Shown here: positions 43,507 through 51,909 of the stretch, piece after piece
Layout: every line of letters starts with the position of its first letter
How positions within the stretch are numbered: the stretch's first letter is position 1
From: Paenibacillus qinlingensis
GTDB lineage: Bacteria; Bacillota; Bacilli; Paenibacillales; NBRC-103111
Reading direction: 5' to 3'
DNA length: 64,000 nucleotides
NCBI RefSeq assembly: GCF_013204845.1
Contig: NZ_JABMKY010000023.1
Span: 1-64,000 of the forward strand
Position numbers and translations under genes: made by a program
Notes under the pieces: model-generated
The model's input: the letters and a program-made list of their open reading frames with translations, nothing else
Databases searched by the model: none
What the model was told of the DNA's origin: nothing

Positions 43507-43661
43507 GGGGATAGTTCCTCTCTAACCAATCTGACAATGTTAGCTCAATTATAACACATTGGAACTCACCTGATTACCCTTACGCCATTCCATAAGGATG
43601 TAGCTTTCAAGGAATAAGGAATGCCTTAAATCGCGACTCCACATTCTTCCAAAAAAATGAT

Positions 43662-43675
43662 TGCAAACGTTTAAA
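43662..43675 (+). promoter_or_regulatory. cre-like / LacI-type site 1
   Basis: TGCAAACGTTTAAA matches the cre consensus TGWAANCGNTNWCA at 12 of 14 positions. It is the outermost of six operator-like sites before the 43961 operon. Confidence 0.5.
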
Positions 43676-43701
43676 ATCCGATGTAAGATACAATTATAAA
43701 A

Positions 43702-43715
43702 AGCAAACGCTTACA
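43702..43715 (+). promoter_or_regulatory. cre-like / LacI-type site 2
   Basis: AGCAAACGCTTACA matches cre at 12 of 14 positions and is close to the first LacI-type palindrome. Confidence 0.55.
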
Positions 43716-43725
43716 ATAAGTGTTA

Positions 43726-43739
43726 TTAAACCGGTTTAA
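43726..43739. promoter_or_regulatory. LacI-type operator O1
   Basis: TTAAACCGGTTTAA is a perfect 14-bp palindrome. The same sequence recurs at 43855-43868. It is probably the operator of the LacI-family regulator encoded at 50850 within the same operon. Confidence 0.75.
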
Positions 43740-43777
43740 CACAACGAATTGGAAAGTTAACATCGGAATAAGAGTTC

Positions 43778-43868
43778 TTGCATACTCTAATTTAAAGCGC
43801 TTACATTATATTAAAACGGTTTAACTACATACATTTAATTTTTTTTATATCTTATTAAACCGGTTTAA
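43778..43868 (+). promoter_or_regulatory. Operator-covered promoter of the Dpp/Opp-type operon (O2, O3 and cre)
   Basis: A -35-like TTGCAT (43778) and -10-like TACATT (43802) have an 18-base spacer. TTAAAGCGCTTACA (43792-43805, 13 of 14 to cre) covers the spacer and -10. TTAAAACGGTTTAA (O2, 43811-43824, one mismatch) sits at the start site and TTAAACCGGTTTAA (O3, 43855-43868) just downstream. Centres of O1, O2 and O3 are 85 and 44 bases apart, near whole helical turns, so looping is possible. Confidence 0.65.
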
Positions 43869-43960
43869 GGATATTCTGCCTTGGAGGTGAAAGGGTCCGA
43901 TTTCCAACTACGCGACAGGGATTAGTGAAGAACAAGTTTAAAATTATGGAGGGGATTGGC

Positions 43961-45925
43961 TTGAAAAGAAGCAGTTTGTTAGTTGGTATGATGATGTTAA
44001 TTTTTGCAGTTGTTTTTGCAGCATGTGAGAGTGAAAGTGAACCAAAAGCAAGTTCAGCAGTGAAAGAAACAACAGGTCCAGTTGCATCAGCGGCTACAAA
44101 GATAAGCGGATTTAAAGAAGCCCCGATGTTAGCTAAGCTTGTGACTGCAGGAACCCTTAAGCCTGTAACGGATCGGATGCCAGTTAAGGAAGATATTATG
44201 GTCGAGAAAGTAACGGATGAGATCGGCAAATACGGCGGCGACTGGAAAATGCCTTGGGCTGGTCCGAATGATCGCTGGACGGTGGGTGCACCGACCGAGG
44301 AATCGCTGTTCCGTTTTAATAAGGATGGAAGTACAGTTGAGCCCAACGTTGCCAAAAGCTTTGAAGTGAATAAAGACTCAACGGAATTCACGATTCATTT
44401 GAGAAAAGGGATGAAATGGTCAGATGGTATGCCATTTACAGCCGATGATGTCCTGTTCTATTGGGAACATATGCTTACGAAAGAAACGTTCGGCAAAAAG
44501 GTCTATGATGCCTATTACTCCATCGATCCTGTATCTGGTGAAAAGGCACTAGCACAAGTGACTAAGGTTGATGATTATACGTTCAAAATCACCCATAAAT
44601 ATCCTAGCGTACTATTTTTGGAGCGTGTGGCCATTGATAATAAATGGTTCTTCGCACCAGCACATTTCCAAAAAACAATTTTGCCTGAGTTTGTAGGAGA
44701 GGCGAAAGCACTAGAAATTGCGAAGCAATGGGGCTTTGCAGACGTGAAATCTTTCTTGGTAGCAACGGGATATTACGATTGGATTAACCCGCAGATCCCC
44801 AATTTAAGACCTTGGGTAGCTAAGAACGATCCGAATAGTGATCAATTCATTATGGAGCGTAATCCTTACTATTGGAAAGTGGATAGCGAAGGAAATCAAC
44901 TGCCTTATATGGACCGTCTCGTAGCTACTAAAGTACAGGATCCCGCACAACGAGTTCTTGGCGCATTAGCTGGCGATTATAATTTGCTTGATTTTGATTT
45001 TAAAGATTTCACAGTATTAAAAGAAAATGAAAAGAAAGCAGCGTTCACTGTCACACCTTGGACGCAAGCAGCATGGTCAAGTGCAGGACTTCAATTCAAT
45101 CAAACGATTGGCGATCCTAATCTGCGTAAGCTTTTCCAAGACATTAAATTTAGAGAAGCTGTTTCGGTTGCGGTTGACCGTAAAGAGATTTCTGAAATTG
45201 TGACAAACGGCTTAGGGGCTCCTCAACAAGCTTCTGTTCCAGAAGGTTTGGTTGGCTTCCAAAAAGGCTGGGCAGATCAATGGAGCAAGTTTGATCAAGC
45301 ACGTGCGAATCAGCTTCTGGATGAACTTGGTTTGACAAAACGCGATAAAAACAATTTCCGTTTAAATGCTGACGGTTCTGATCTCACGATTACGGTTATT
45401 GAGAACACGACGAATACAGCAACTTTCTTGGAATTAGTCAAAAAATATTATGAAAAAGTCGGCATCAAGGTAGATATCAAAGTTGTGGACGCCGGTACCC
45501 ATAATGATTTGAAATACGCCAATAAGATTCCTGTAACGACAGAAAATATATCGCTTGTCAATGTGGCTTTTAGACCGGATACACTTGTACCACTCCGTGT
45601 ACTTACACCATGGCTTGGGAATTATGGCTTGTACACGTCATCCAATGGGAAAGATGGCGTTAAACCGGAAGGCGATATCGCGTTAATCTTGGACTATTGG
45701 AATAAAGTTAAATCTTCGACAACCAAAGAAGATATCACAAAATGGAGCAATGAAATCATTAAACTCAATCAAAAGAATCAATGGCTGATTGGTTATGCAG
45801 GCCCAACGCCTAAGCTAATTGTGGCATCTAACAAGATCGGCAACGTGCCTAAGAGTTTAATTTATGCGGATGAATTCCGCAGCTTGGGTCATGGTCATCC
45901 TTCTCAGTTCTTTATCAAGCAATAG
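43961..45925 (+). CDS. Family 5 ABC transporter substrate-binding lipoprotein (Dpp/Opp type)
   Basis: A 654-aa lipoprotein of the peptide/oligosaccharide binding family 5. The signal peptide ends in a lipobox (VFAAC). The domain signature reads FTIHLRKGMKWSDGMPFTADDVLFYWEHML (about 145-174). It is longer than DppA/OppA (about 540 aa). TTG 43961 is the start because GGAGGGG lies 6 bases upstream; an in-frame GTG at 43925 has none. Although this family is named for peptides, several members bind oligosaccharides, and here the operon encodes glycosidases, so a glycan or glycoconjugate ligand is more likely. Confidence 0.9.
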   Translation: MKRSSLLVGMMMLIFAVVFAACESESEPKASSAVKETTGPVASAATKISGFKEAPMLAKLVTAGTLKPVTDRMPVKEDIMVEKVTDEIGKYGGDWKMPWAGPNDRWTVGAPTEESLFRFNKDGSTVEPNVAKSFEVNKDSTEFTIHLRKGMKWSDGMPFTADDVLFYWEHMLTKETFGKKVYDAYYSIDPVSGEKALAQVTKVDDYTFKITHKYPSVLFLERVAIDNKWFFAPAHFQKTILPEFVGEAKALEIAKQWGFADVKSFLVATGYYDWINPQIPNLRPWVAKNDPNSDQFIMERNPYYWKVDSEGNQLPYMDRLVATKVQDPAQRVLGALAGDYNLLDFDFKDFTVLKENEKKAAFTVTPWTQAAWSSAGLQFNQTIGDPNLRKLFQDIKFREAVSVAVDRKEISEIVTNGLGAPQQASVPEGLVGFQKGWADQWSKFDQARANQLLDELGLTKRDKNNFRLNADGSDLTITVIENTTNTATFLELVKKYYEKVGIKVDIKVVDAGTHNDLKYANKIPVTTENISLVNVAFRPDTLVPLRVLTPWLGNYGLYTSSNGKDGVKPEGDIALILDYWNKVKSSTTKEDITKWSNEIIKLNQKNQWLIGYAGPTPKLIVASNKIGNVPKSLIYADEFRSLGHGHPSQFFIKQ

Positions 45926-45939
45926 GCGGATGGTAACTG

Positions 45940-45970
45940 GATACTGGGGAAAGACAATTTCCCCAGTATC
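45940..45970 (+). other. Strong hairpin between binding-protein and permease genes
   Basis: GATACTGGGGAAA and TTTCCCCAGTATC form a perfect 13-bp stem around GACAA. No T run follows, so it probably stabilises the upstream mRNA and limits read-through. Confidence 0.75.
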
Positions 45971-46015
45971 ACTATCAAGAGGATCATCGAATTAACCGGA
46001 GAGGACAGGATCTAG

Positions 46016-47014
46016 ATGCTCCAATATATTTTAAGAAGAATCATTATGGTCATACCCGTCGTTTTTGTGATATCCGTTATTGTCTTCTATATCATTCAGT
46101 TACCTCCTGGTGACTATGTGTCATCGTATGCGGCGAAAATGTCCGCGGCTGGTGAGGTCATGACACAAGCAGATATTGCTGAAATGAGATCAGCCTTAAA
46201 GCTGGATCAACATTGGTTCATTCAATATTTGGATTGGATGAAAAACATTTTTACCGATTTTAATTTCGGATATTCGTTTAGCTATAACAAGCCTGTTTTG
46301 AGCGTAATAAACCAATTTATGGCGTTAACGCTTATCGTTTCTCTGGCAACTATGGTATTTACGTACGCTGTGGCCATTCCGATCGGGATCTACTGTGCAG
46401 TAAAGCAATATTCCATTGGTGATTATATTTTCTCGGCTTTCGGTTTTCTTGGTATGGCTACTCCTCACTTTTTAATGGCGATCATTCTCATGTATCTGTC
46501 CTATGTGTATTTTGGTGATCCTTTACTAGGGTTATTTTCGAGTGATTACGCAAGTGCGGCTTGGTCGATGGGGAAGGTTCTCGACTTGCTGAAGCATATG
46601 ATCATCCCTATTATCGTTATTGGTTTGGCGAACACCGCAGAGCTCATTCGCGTCATGAGAGGGCAAATGCTGGACGAATTGAATAAGCCGAATGTGGTGA
46701 CGGCACGCTCCAAAGGCTTATCTGAAACGAAAATATTACTAAAATACCCGACACGGGCTGCACTCAACCCCATCGTAAGTACCCTTGGATGGTCATTAAC
46801 GTCCATTTTTACAGGTTCGACGATTACGGCAATTGTTCTGAATTTGCCTATTCAAGGCCCAGTTATGTATAACGCATTATTAGCCCAAGATATGTATTTG
46901 GCAGGTACGTGGTTATTGTTTATGGCCGTGCTGACGGTTGTGGGTACATTGATTTCGGATATTTTGCTGGCATGGCTCGATCCAAAAATTCGCACTGCAT
47001 TCAGAGGTGTGTAA
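46016..47014 (+). CDS. Dpp/Opp-type ABC permease, DppB-like
   Basis: A 332-aa permease with six predicted helices, N-terminal MLQYILRRIIMVIPVVFVISVIVFYIIQLPPGDY being characteristic. The EAA-type loop lies in VVTARSKGLSETKILLKYPTRAALNPIVS. GGAGAGGACAGG precedes the ATG. Second gene of the importer. Confidence 0.92.
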   Translation: MLQYILRRIIMVIPVVFVISVIVFYIIQLPPGDYVSSYAAKMSAAGEVMTQADIAEMRSALKLDQHWFIQYLDWMKNIFTDFNFGYSFSYNKPVLSVINQFMALTLIVSLATMVFTYAVAIPIGIYCAVKQYSIGDYIFSAFGFLGMATPHFLMAIILMYLSYVYFGDPLLGLFSSDYASAAWSMGKVLDLLKHMIIPIIVIGLANTAELIRVMRGQMLDELNKPNVVTARSKGLSETKILLKYPTRAALNPIVSTLGWSLTSIFTGSTITAIVLNLPIQGPVMYNALLAQDMYLAGTWLLFMAVLTVVGTLISDILLAWLDPKIRTAFRGV

Positions 47015-47016
47015 CT

Positions 47017-48162
47017 ATGAAACCAATTACAACAATGGGCAAACAACTTGTAACCACCTTCAAGCGTCCGAAAAATAACGATGTCTATTACAGCTCGCAG
47101 TGGCGACTTATATACCGCAGGTTGAAGAAACATAAATTAGCTCGTGTCAGTTTAATTATTCTAGCTGCGTTCTACCTTGTAGCTCTCTTTGCTCAGTTCA
47201 TAGCTCCTTATAGTTTGGAAAGCTACGACAGCAAATATGTCAATGCCCCGCCTACGAAATTGAGTTTCAAGGATGCTGAAGGTAGCTTTCATTTTAGACC
47301 CTTTGTCAACGAGCTGAAATCAGGCAGAGATCCTGTTACATTGCGGAAGATTTTTGTGCAGGACGAGAATGTTCGCCATCCGCTGCGTTTTTTTGTGAAA
47401 GGCGAAAGCTACAAATTCCTGGGTTTGATCCCAACAAGTACACACCTTTTTGGCGTAGATGAGCCTGGCCGTATTTTCCTTTTCGGTACGGACGGAATGG
47501 GGAGAGATCTACTATCTCGTGTTGCGCTAGGTAGTCAAATTTCACTAAGTATCCCGCTTATCGGTGTGGGGATCAGCTTTGTCCTTGGTTTATTTATCGG
47601 TGGGATATCCGGCTATTTCGGAGGATGGATTGATTCTGTTATTCAGCGGTTTATTGAAATTATTCGGTCCTTTCCAACGCTGCCGCTCTGGATGGCCTTA
47701 TCCGCTGCTATACCAGCCCGCGTTCCCGTAGTGACCATGTATTTGTATATCGTCATCATCTTTGCATTCATCGGTTGGACAGATTTAGCTAGGGTTGCGA
47801 GAGGCAAGTTCATCTCGTTAAAGAATGAAGAATATGTGCTTGCAGCCAAAATAGCCGGAGTTAGCGACGCGAAAATTATTATCAAGCATCTCTTGCCTGG
47901 ATTTATCTCCTACTTGGTAGTGGCAACAACACTAGCCATCCCGGGTATGATTCTGGGGGAGACAGCGATGAGCTTTCTAGGGCTCGGGATTCGTTCTCCT
48001 GCGACTAGCTGGGGCGTACTCCTTCAGGAGGCTCAGCAAATAGAGAATATTGCTTTGTATCCATGGAAACTAATCCCACTCGGATTTGTCATTGTTACCG
48101 TATTAACGTTTAACTTTCTAGGCGACGGTTTGCGTGATGCAGCCGATCCATACAAGAAATAA
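47017..48162 (+). CDS. Dpp/Opp-type ABC permease, DppC-like
   Basis: A 381-aa permease. The N-terminal cytosolic part (about 1-45) precedes a first helix and then an unusually long extracellular insert (about 70-170) before the five-helix transport domain, whose signature is YVLAAKIAGVSDAKIIIKHLLPGFISY. Inserts of this kind occur in oligosaccharide and microcin-type members. ATG 47017 follows the previous stop by 2 bases, with AGAGGTG upstream; longer openings lie inside the previous gene. Confidence 0.91.
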   Translation: MKPITTMGKQLVTTFKRPKNNDVYYSSQWRLIYRRLKKHKLARVSLIILAAFYLVALFAQFIAPYSLESYDSKYVNAPPTKLSFKDAEGSFHFRPFVNELKSGRDPVTLRKIFVQDENVRHPLRFFVKGESYKFLGLIPTSTHLFGVDEPGRIFLFGTDGMGRDLLSRVALGSQISLSIPLIGVGISFVLGLFIGGISGYFGGWIDSVIQRFIEIIRSFPTLPLWMALSAAIPARVPVVTMYLYIVIIFAFIGWTDLARVARGKFISLKNEEYVLAAKIAGVSDAKIIIKHLLPGFISYLVVATTLAIPGMILGETAMSFLGLGIRSPATSWGVLLQEAQQIENIALYPWKLIPLGFVIVTVLTFNFLGDGLRDAADPYKK

Positions 48163-48185
48163 ACTAAGGTAAGGCGGGGAATGTC

Positions 48186-49241
48186 ATGACATCAGAAGCT
48201 GTTATTGATTCACAATCCGAACTACCCCTACTGTCTGTTCAAGACCTCAAGATTCGTATTCAGATGGATAATGGGGAAATGAGGGCGGTAGATGGCGTCG
48301 ATTTTGATATAAAAAAAGGGAAAACACTTGGACTTGTGGGGGAGTCTGGCTGTGGGAAAAGTTTAACCAGCAGAGCCATTATCTCCATTAATCCCAAAGA
48401 GTGCGAAACTTCCGGCAAGATTGTGTATCACTCGACCTCGGAGAAGGCGCTCAACAAGCTGGATTTGTTATCGCTAGATACGCGAGGCAAACAGATTCGA
48501 TCCATTCGCGGACGCAAGATTGCGATGATCTTTCAAGAGCCGATGACGGCATTTTCACCGATGTATACGATTGGCAATCAAATCATGGAATCGATCCTCA
48601 TCCACCGGACTAAAGATAAAAAAGAAGCGAAAAAGATTGCGCTTGAAATGTTAAGTAAAGTGGGCATTTCGGATGAAGCGAAAAGATTTGACCAGTACCC
48701 GCATGAATTCTCGGGTGGTATGCGTCAGCGGGCGATGATCTCCATGGCCTTATCCTGTAATCCGGAATTGTTAATTGCCGACGAACCCACGACTGCGCTT
48801 GATGTAACGATTCAAGCCCAAGTGATGGAGCTGATGAAGGGACTTCAGAAAGAGTTTGGCATGGCGATCTTGCTTGTCACGCATGATCTAGGCATCATTG
48901 CTGAGATGTGCGATGAAGTAGCTGTCATGTACTTAGGGAAGATTGTGGAGCAGTCGACCGTAGGCGAAATTTTTAAAAATCCCAAACATCCCTATACCAA
49001 AGGTTTGCTCAATTCGATGCCTAAGTTAACTGGGAATAGAAATAAACGATTAGAATCGATCGAGGGTACCGTTCCGATGCCAGTTGATATGCCTCCGATG
49101 TGCGGTTTCTATGACCGATGCAAGGATCGGATTGAAGGGGTATGCAACAAACAAGCGGTTCCCAAAACGCGCATATCCGATAACCATATGGTTAGATGTT
49201 TCCTTTACGCAAATGAAGGTGAGGAGAAAACATATGTCTAA
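48186..49241 (+). CDS. Dpp/Opp-type ABC ATPase, DppD-like
   Basis: A 351-aa ATPase. Walker A is GESGCGKSLTSRAI, the signature is HEFSGGMRQRAMI, Walker B is LLIADEPTTALD. The C-terminal oligopeptide-type extension has Cys residues (CGFYDRCKDRIEGVCNKQ..RCF) that may hold an iron-sulfur cluster, as seen in DppD-type ATPases. It overlaps the next ATPase gene by 8 bases. Confidence 0.93.
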   Translation: MTSEAVIDSQSELPLLSVQDLKIRIQMDNGEMRAVDGVDFDIKKGKTLGLVGESGCGKSLTSRAIISINPKECETSGKIVYHSTSEKALNKLDLLSLDTRGKQIRSIRGRKIAMIFQEPMTAFSPMYTIGNQIMESILIHRTKDKKEAKKIALEMLSKVGISDEAKRFDQYPHEFSGGMRQRAMISMALSCNPELLIADEPTTALDVTIQAQVMELMKGLQKEFGMAILLVTHDLGIIAEMCDEVAVMYLGKIVEQSTVGEIFKNPKHPYTKGLLNSMPKLTGNRNKRLESIEGTVPMPVDMPPMCGFYDRCKDRIEGVCNKQAVPKTRISDNHMVRCFLYANEGEEKTYV

Positions 49242-50253
49242 ACCGATTTTGAAAGTAAACCATCTAATCAAAAACTTTGAAGTCAAAGACAAGAATAAGT
49301 TGTTTGCCAGGCCTTCATCCGTTCGTGTATTGAACGACGTTTCTTTCGAACTTATGGAGGGAGAGACGCTGAGTATTGTCGGTGAATCCGGCTGCGGGAA
49401 AACAACGCTAGGCCGATGTATCGTGAGGGGAATGAATGCTTCTTCCGGGGAAGTGATTTACCATACGGAAGGCGATGAGCAAGTTGATTTTTTAGGCCTT
49501 CGCGGGAAAGAATTCAAGAAATTCAGAAAAGATATTCAGATGATTTTTCAAGATCCGTATTCCTCACTAAGTCCGAGAATGAGTGTTTATGATATTATTT
49601 CGGAGCCGCTGCTCGCTAACTTTAAGCTAACCAAAGCAGAGCTGGATGAGAAAGTGACCTTAATCGCTGAGAAAACAGGATTAAATGTCAGTTACCTCAA
49701 GCGTTATCCACATGCCTTCTCTGGGGGCCAGAGACAACGTATCGCGATTGCCCGTGCACTTATTTCCAACCCTCGACTCATCGTCTGCGATGAAGCCGTG
49801 TCGGCCTTGGACGTTTCAATTAAAGCGCAAATTATTAATCTGTTGAAGGATCTGCAGAAGCAGCTTCAGATAACGTATATTTTCATCTCACACGATTTGT
49901 CTATTGTCCAAAACATTTCCGACCGTGTGGCGGTTATGCACTTGGGGCGAATTGTTGAGTTAGCACCTGTGGATTCGCTTTTTCAATCGCCTAAGCATCC
50001 TTATACAGAGGCACTCCTGTCGGCCGTACCTGAGCCTGATCCTGATTATAAAAAGGAACGCATCATCCTCGAAGGTGAGGTACCGAATCCAGCCAATCCT
50101 CCGAGCGGGTGTCATTTCCATCCCCGGTGTATGTACAAGACTGACAAATGCGTGAAGGAAGAACCAAAGCTGCAGGATTTAGGAAACAACCATTACGCAG
50201 CTTGTCATTATGCTGACCAATTAAACTTAAGAGGTGTCGCTGCTCATGTATAA
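49234..50253 (+). CDS. Dpp/Opp-type ABC ATPase, DppF-like
   Basis: A 339-aa ATPase. Walker A is GESGCGKTTLGRC, signature HAFSGGQRQRIAIARAL, Walker B LIVCDEAVSALD. The C-terminal extension has HPRCMYKTDKCVKEEP..ACHYA. GAGGAG precedes ATG 49234, 8 bases inside the preceding gene. The importer is thus complete: binding protein, two permeases and two ATPases. Confidence 0.93.
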   Translation: MSKPILKVNHLIKNFEVKDKNKLFARPSSVRVLNDVSFELMEGETLSIVGESGCGKTTLGRCIVRGMNASSGEVIYHTEGDEQVDFLGLRGKEFKKFRKDIQMIFQDPYSSLSPRMSVYDIISEPLLANFKLTKAELDEKVTLIAEKTGLNVSYLKRYPHAFSGGQRQRIAIARALISNPRLIVCDEAVSALDVSIKAQIINLLKDLQKQLQITYIFISHDLSIVQNISDRVAVMHLGRIVELAPVDSLFQSPKHPYTEALLSAVPEPDPDYKKERIILEGEVPNPANPPSGCHFHPRCMYKTDKCVKEEPKLQDLGNNHYAACHYADQLNLRGVAAHV

Positions 50254-50815
50254 ACCAACAACGAAAGATCATATGCCGATTGATCCCAATGCGAAGAAGT
50301 TAATTGTTTTCCTGGACTGTGGAGATACCATCATTGATGAAGGAACCGAAATTAGAGATGACCATGATATTGTGATTAAAGCGGATCTGATTCCTGGGGC
50401 TGATGTGATGGTGAGGACACTTGCCGAACGTGGCTATATCCTGGCTCTTGTAGCTGATGGGAGAGCGCAATCGTTCAAAAATATGCTAACGGATCATGGC
50501 TTATATGATTATTTTACCACGATGATTTATTCAGAATCGATTAAGGACGCGAAACCAAGTCCTCGTATGTTTAAAGCTGCGATGGGTGCGTTAGAACTCA
50601 CGGAGCAGGACTGCTCAAGAATCGTCATGGTTGGCAACAACCTAAGCCGAGATGTGAAAGGCGCTAATCAAATGGGGATCACGAGCATCTTCTTAAGCTG
50701 GACATCTAGGTATCCGAAGGTGCATGAAGATGAAAGTCAAAAGCCTGCCTATACCATTAGCAATCCGGTAGATTTAATTGACTTGGTCGAGAAGCTTAAT
50801 GCACAATTGGAATAA
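50246..50815 (+). CDS. HAD-superfamily hydrolase
   Basis: A 189-aa HAD protein with the nucleophile motif FLDCGDTIID (Asp24), motif III Lys in IKDAKPSPRMFKAA, and motif IV GNNLSRDVKGANQMG. Asp+2, the usual general acid, is Gly26, so the phosphatase motif reads DxGDT instead of DxDGT. Related HADs with this change exist, and activity may be altered. AGAGGTG precedes ATG 50246, which overlaps the ATPase gene by 8 bases, so the enzyme is tightly tied to the importer. It may remove phosphate from an imported sugar phosphate. Confidence 0.87.
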   Translation: MYKPTTKDHMPIDPNAKKLIVFLDCGDTIIDEGTEIRDDHDIVIKADLIPGADVMVRTLAERGYILALVADGRAQSFKNMLTDHGLYDYFTTMIYSESIKDAKPSPRMFKAAMGALELTEQDCSRIVMVGNNLSRDVKGANQMGITSIFLSWTSRYPKVHEDESQKPAYTISNPVDLIDLVEKLNAQLE

Positions 50816-50849
50816 ACGGACATTGTAACGAAGGGATGTTTACCCGAAC

Positions 50850-51899
50850 ATGGCAAAAATTGATGATGTTGCAAGGCTAGCGAAAGTCTCTAAAGGGACA
50901 GTTTCTAATGTCTTTAGCCAAAAAAGACCGACAAGCAACGAAGTCAGAGAGCGTGTGATGAGTGTTTCTAGACAATTAAATTATGTCCCTAATCATACTG
51001 CGCGAAGCTTGGTTACCAAGAAAACGATGGCCATTGGCTTAACCATACCGCACGGCAGCTTCTTCTTTAGCGCATTTCATACGCAGTTTATCAACGGGGT
51101 CATTCTGGAAGCAGCTTATTATGGGTATAGGGTCCTGTTAGATATCATTCCTGTCCATGAGGTGAAAACGCCATTTTTGACGAGTTATCCGATTGATGGT
51201 GCTGTTGTGATGAGGCCTACAGCCAATGATGAACGGATCAACCTCATGCATATGGGGCAGATTCCTTTTGTAACGGTAGGTCATGTGATGAATGAAAACA
51301 TAGAGCATTCCACGAGCGTAGATAACGATAATGTACAGATGATGTCCAATATTTGTGAGTATTTAGTTGGCAAAGGCCATAAAGATATTATGTTTTTGAA
51401 TGCCAATGAGCATATGACCGTCTCTATTGATCGGAAGGCTAGCTTCATTCAGGCCATGAAGGTTCGTGGGCTAGACGTAGAGGAGCACATGATTCATCAT
51501 AAGCCTCCTGAGCTGAACTCGAGTGAATACATGGATTATGGCTATGAAGAGACGGTCAATATTATTGGGAAGATGAATAAAAAAGTAACCGCGATTATTG
51601 CTGATGATGATCGTACCGCATTCAGTGTTCTTAATGCCATTAAGGACCTTAATCTTACTGTACCTGGCGATGTCTCTCTATTTGTGATATGCGGAGATAA
51701 CTCGATGATGGTGCAATCGAACCCGTCTTTGACGAGCATGGATTTGCAGCCATCCGAATTAGGTGCCCAATCGGTCCGATTGTTAATGCATCAACTAGGC
51801 GTGCTACAAGGGGAATACGAGGAAAATATCATTGTTGAAGGCAAAATTATAGAGCGAAATTCAGTCTCGACGATTGATCACGAGGAAGATCGCAAATAA
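50850..51899 (+). CDS. LacI-family transcriptional regulator
   Basis: A 349-aa repressor. The N-terminal helix-turn-helix reads KIDDVARLAKVSKGTVSNVFSQKRPTSNEVRERV (residues 3-36) and the hinge helix is PNHTARSLVT. The ligand-binding core (about 60-340) is of the periplasmic-binding-protein type. It is encoded in the middle of the operon that it probably controls through the TTAAACCGGTTTAA operators at 43.7-43.9 kb. The inducer should be a breakdown product of the imported compound. Confidence 0.92.
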   Translation: MAKIDDVARLAKVSKGTVSNVFSQKRPTSNEVRERVMSVSRQLNYVPNHTARSLVTKKTMAIGLTIPHGSFFFSAFHTQFINGVILEAAYYGYRVLLDIIPVHEVKTPFLTSYPIDGAVVMRPTANDERINLMHMGQIPFVTVGHVMNENIEHSTSVDNDNVQMMSNICEYLVGKGHKDIMFLNANEHMTVSIDRKASFIQAMKVRGLDVEEHMIHHKPPELNSSEYMDYGYEETVNIIGKMNKKVTAIIADDDRTAFSVLNAIKDLNLTVPGDVSLFVICGDNSMMVQSNPSLTSMDLQPSELGAQSVRLLMHQLGVLQGEYEENIIVEGKIIERNSVSTIDHEEDRK

Positions 51900-51909
51900 G
51901 GGAGCGAAC

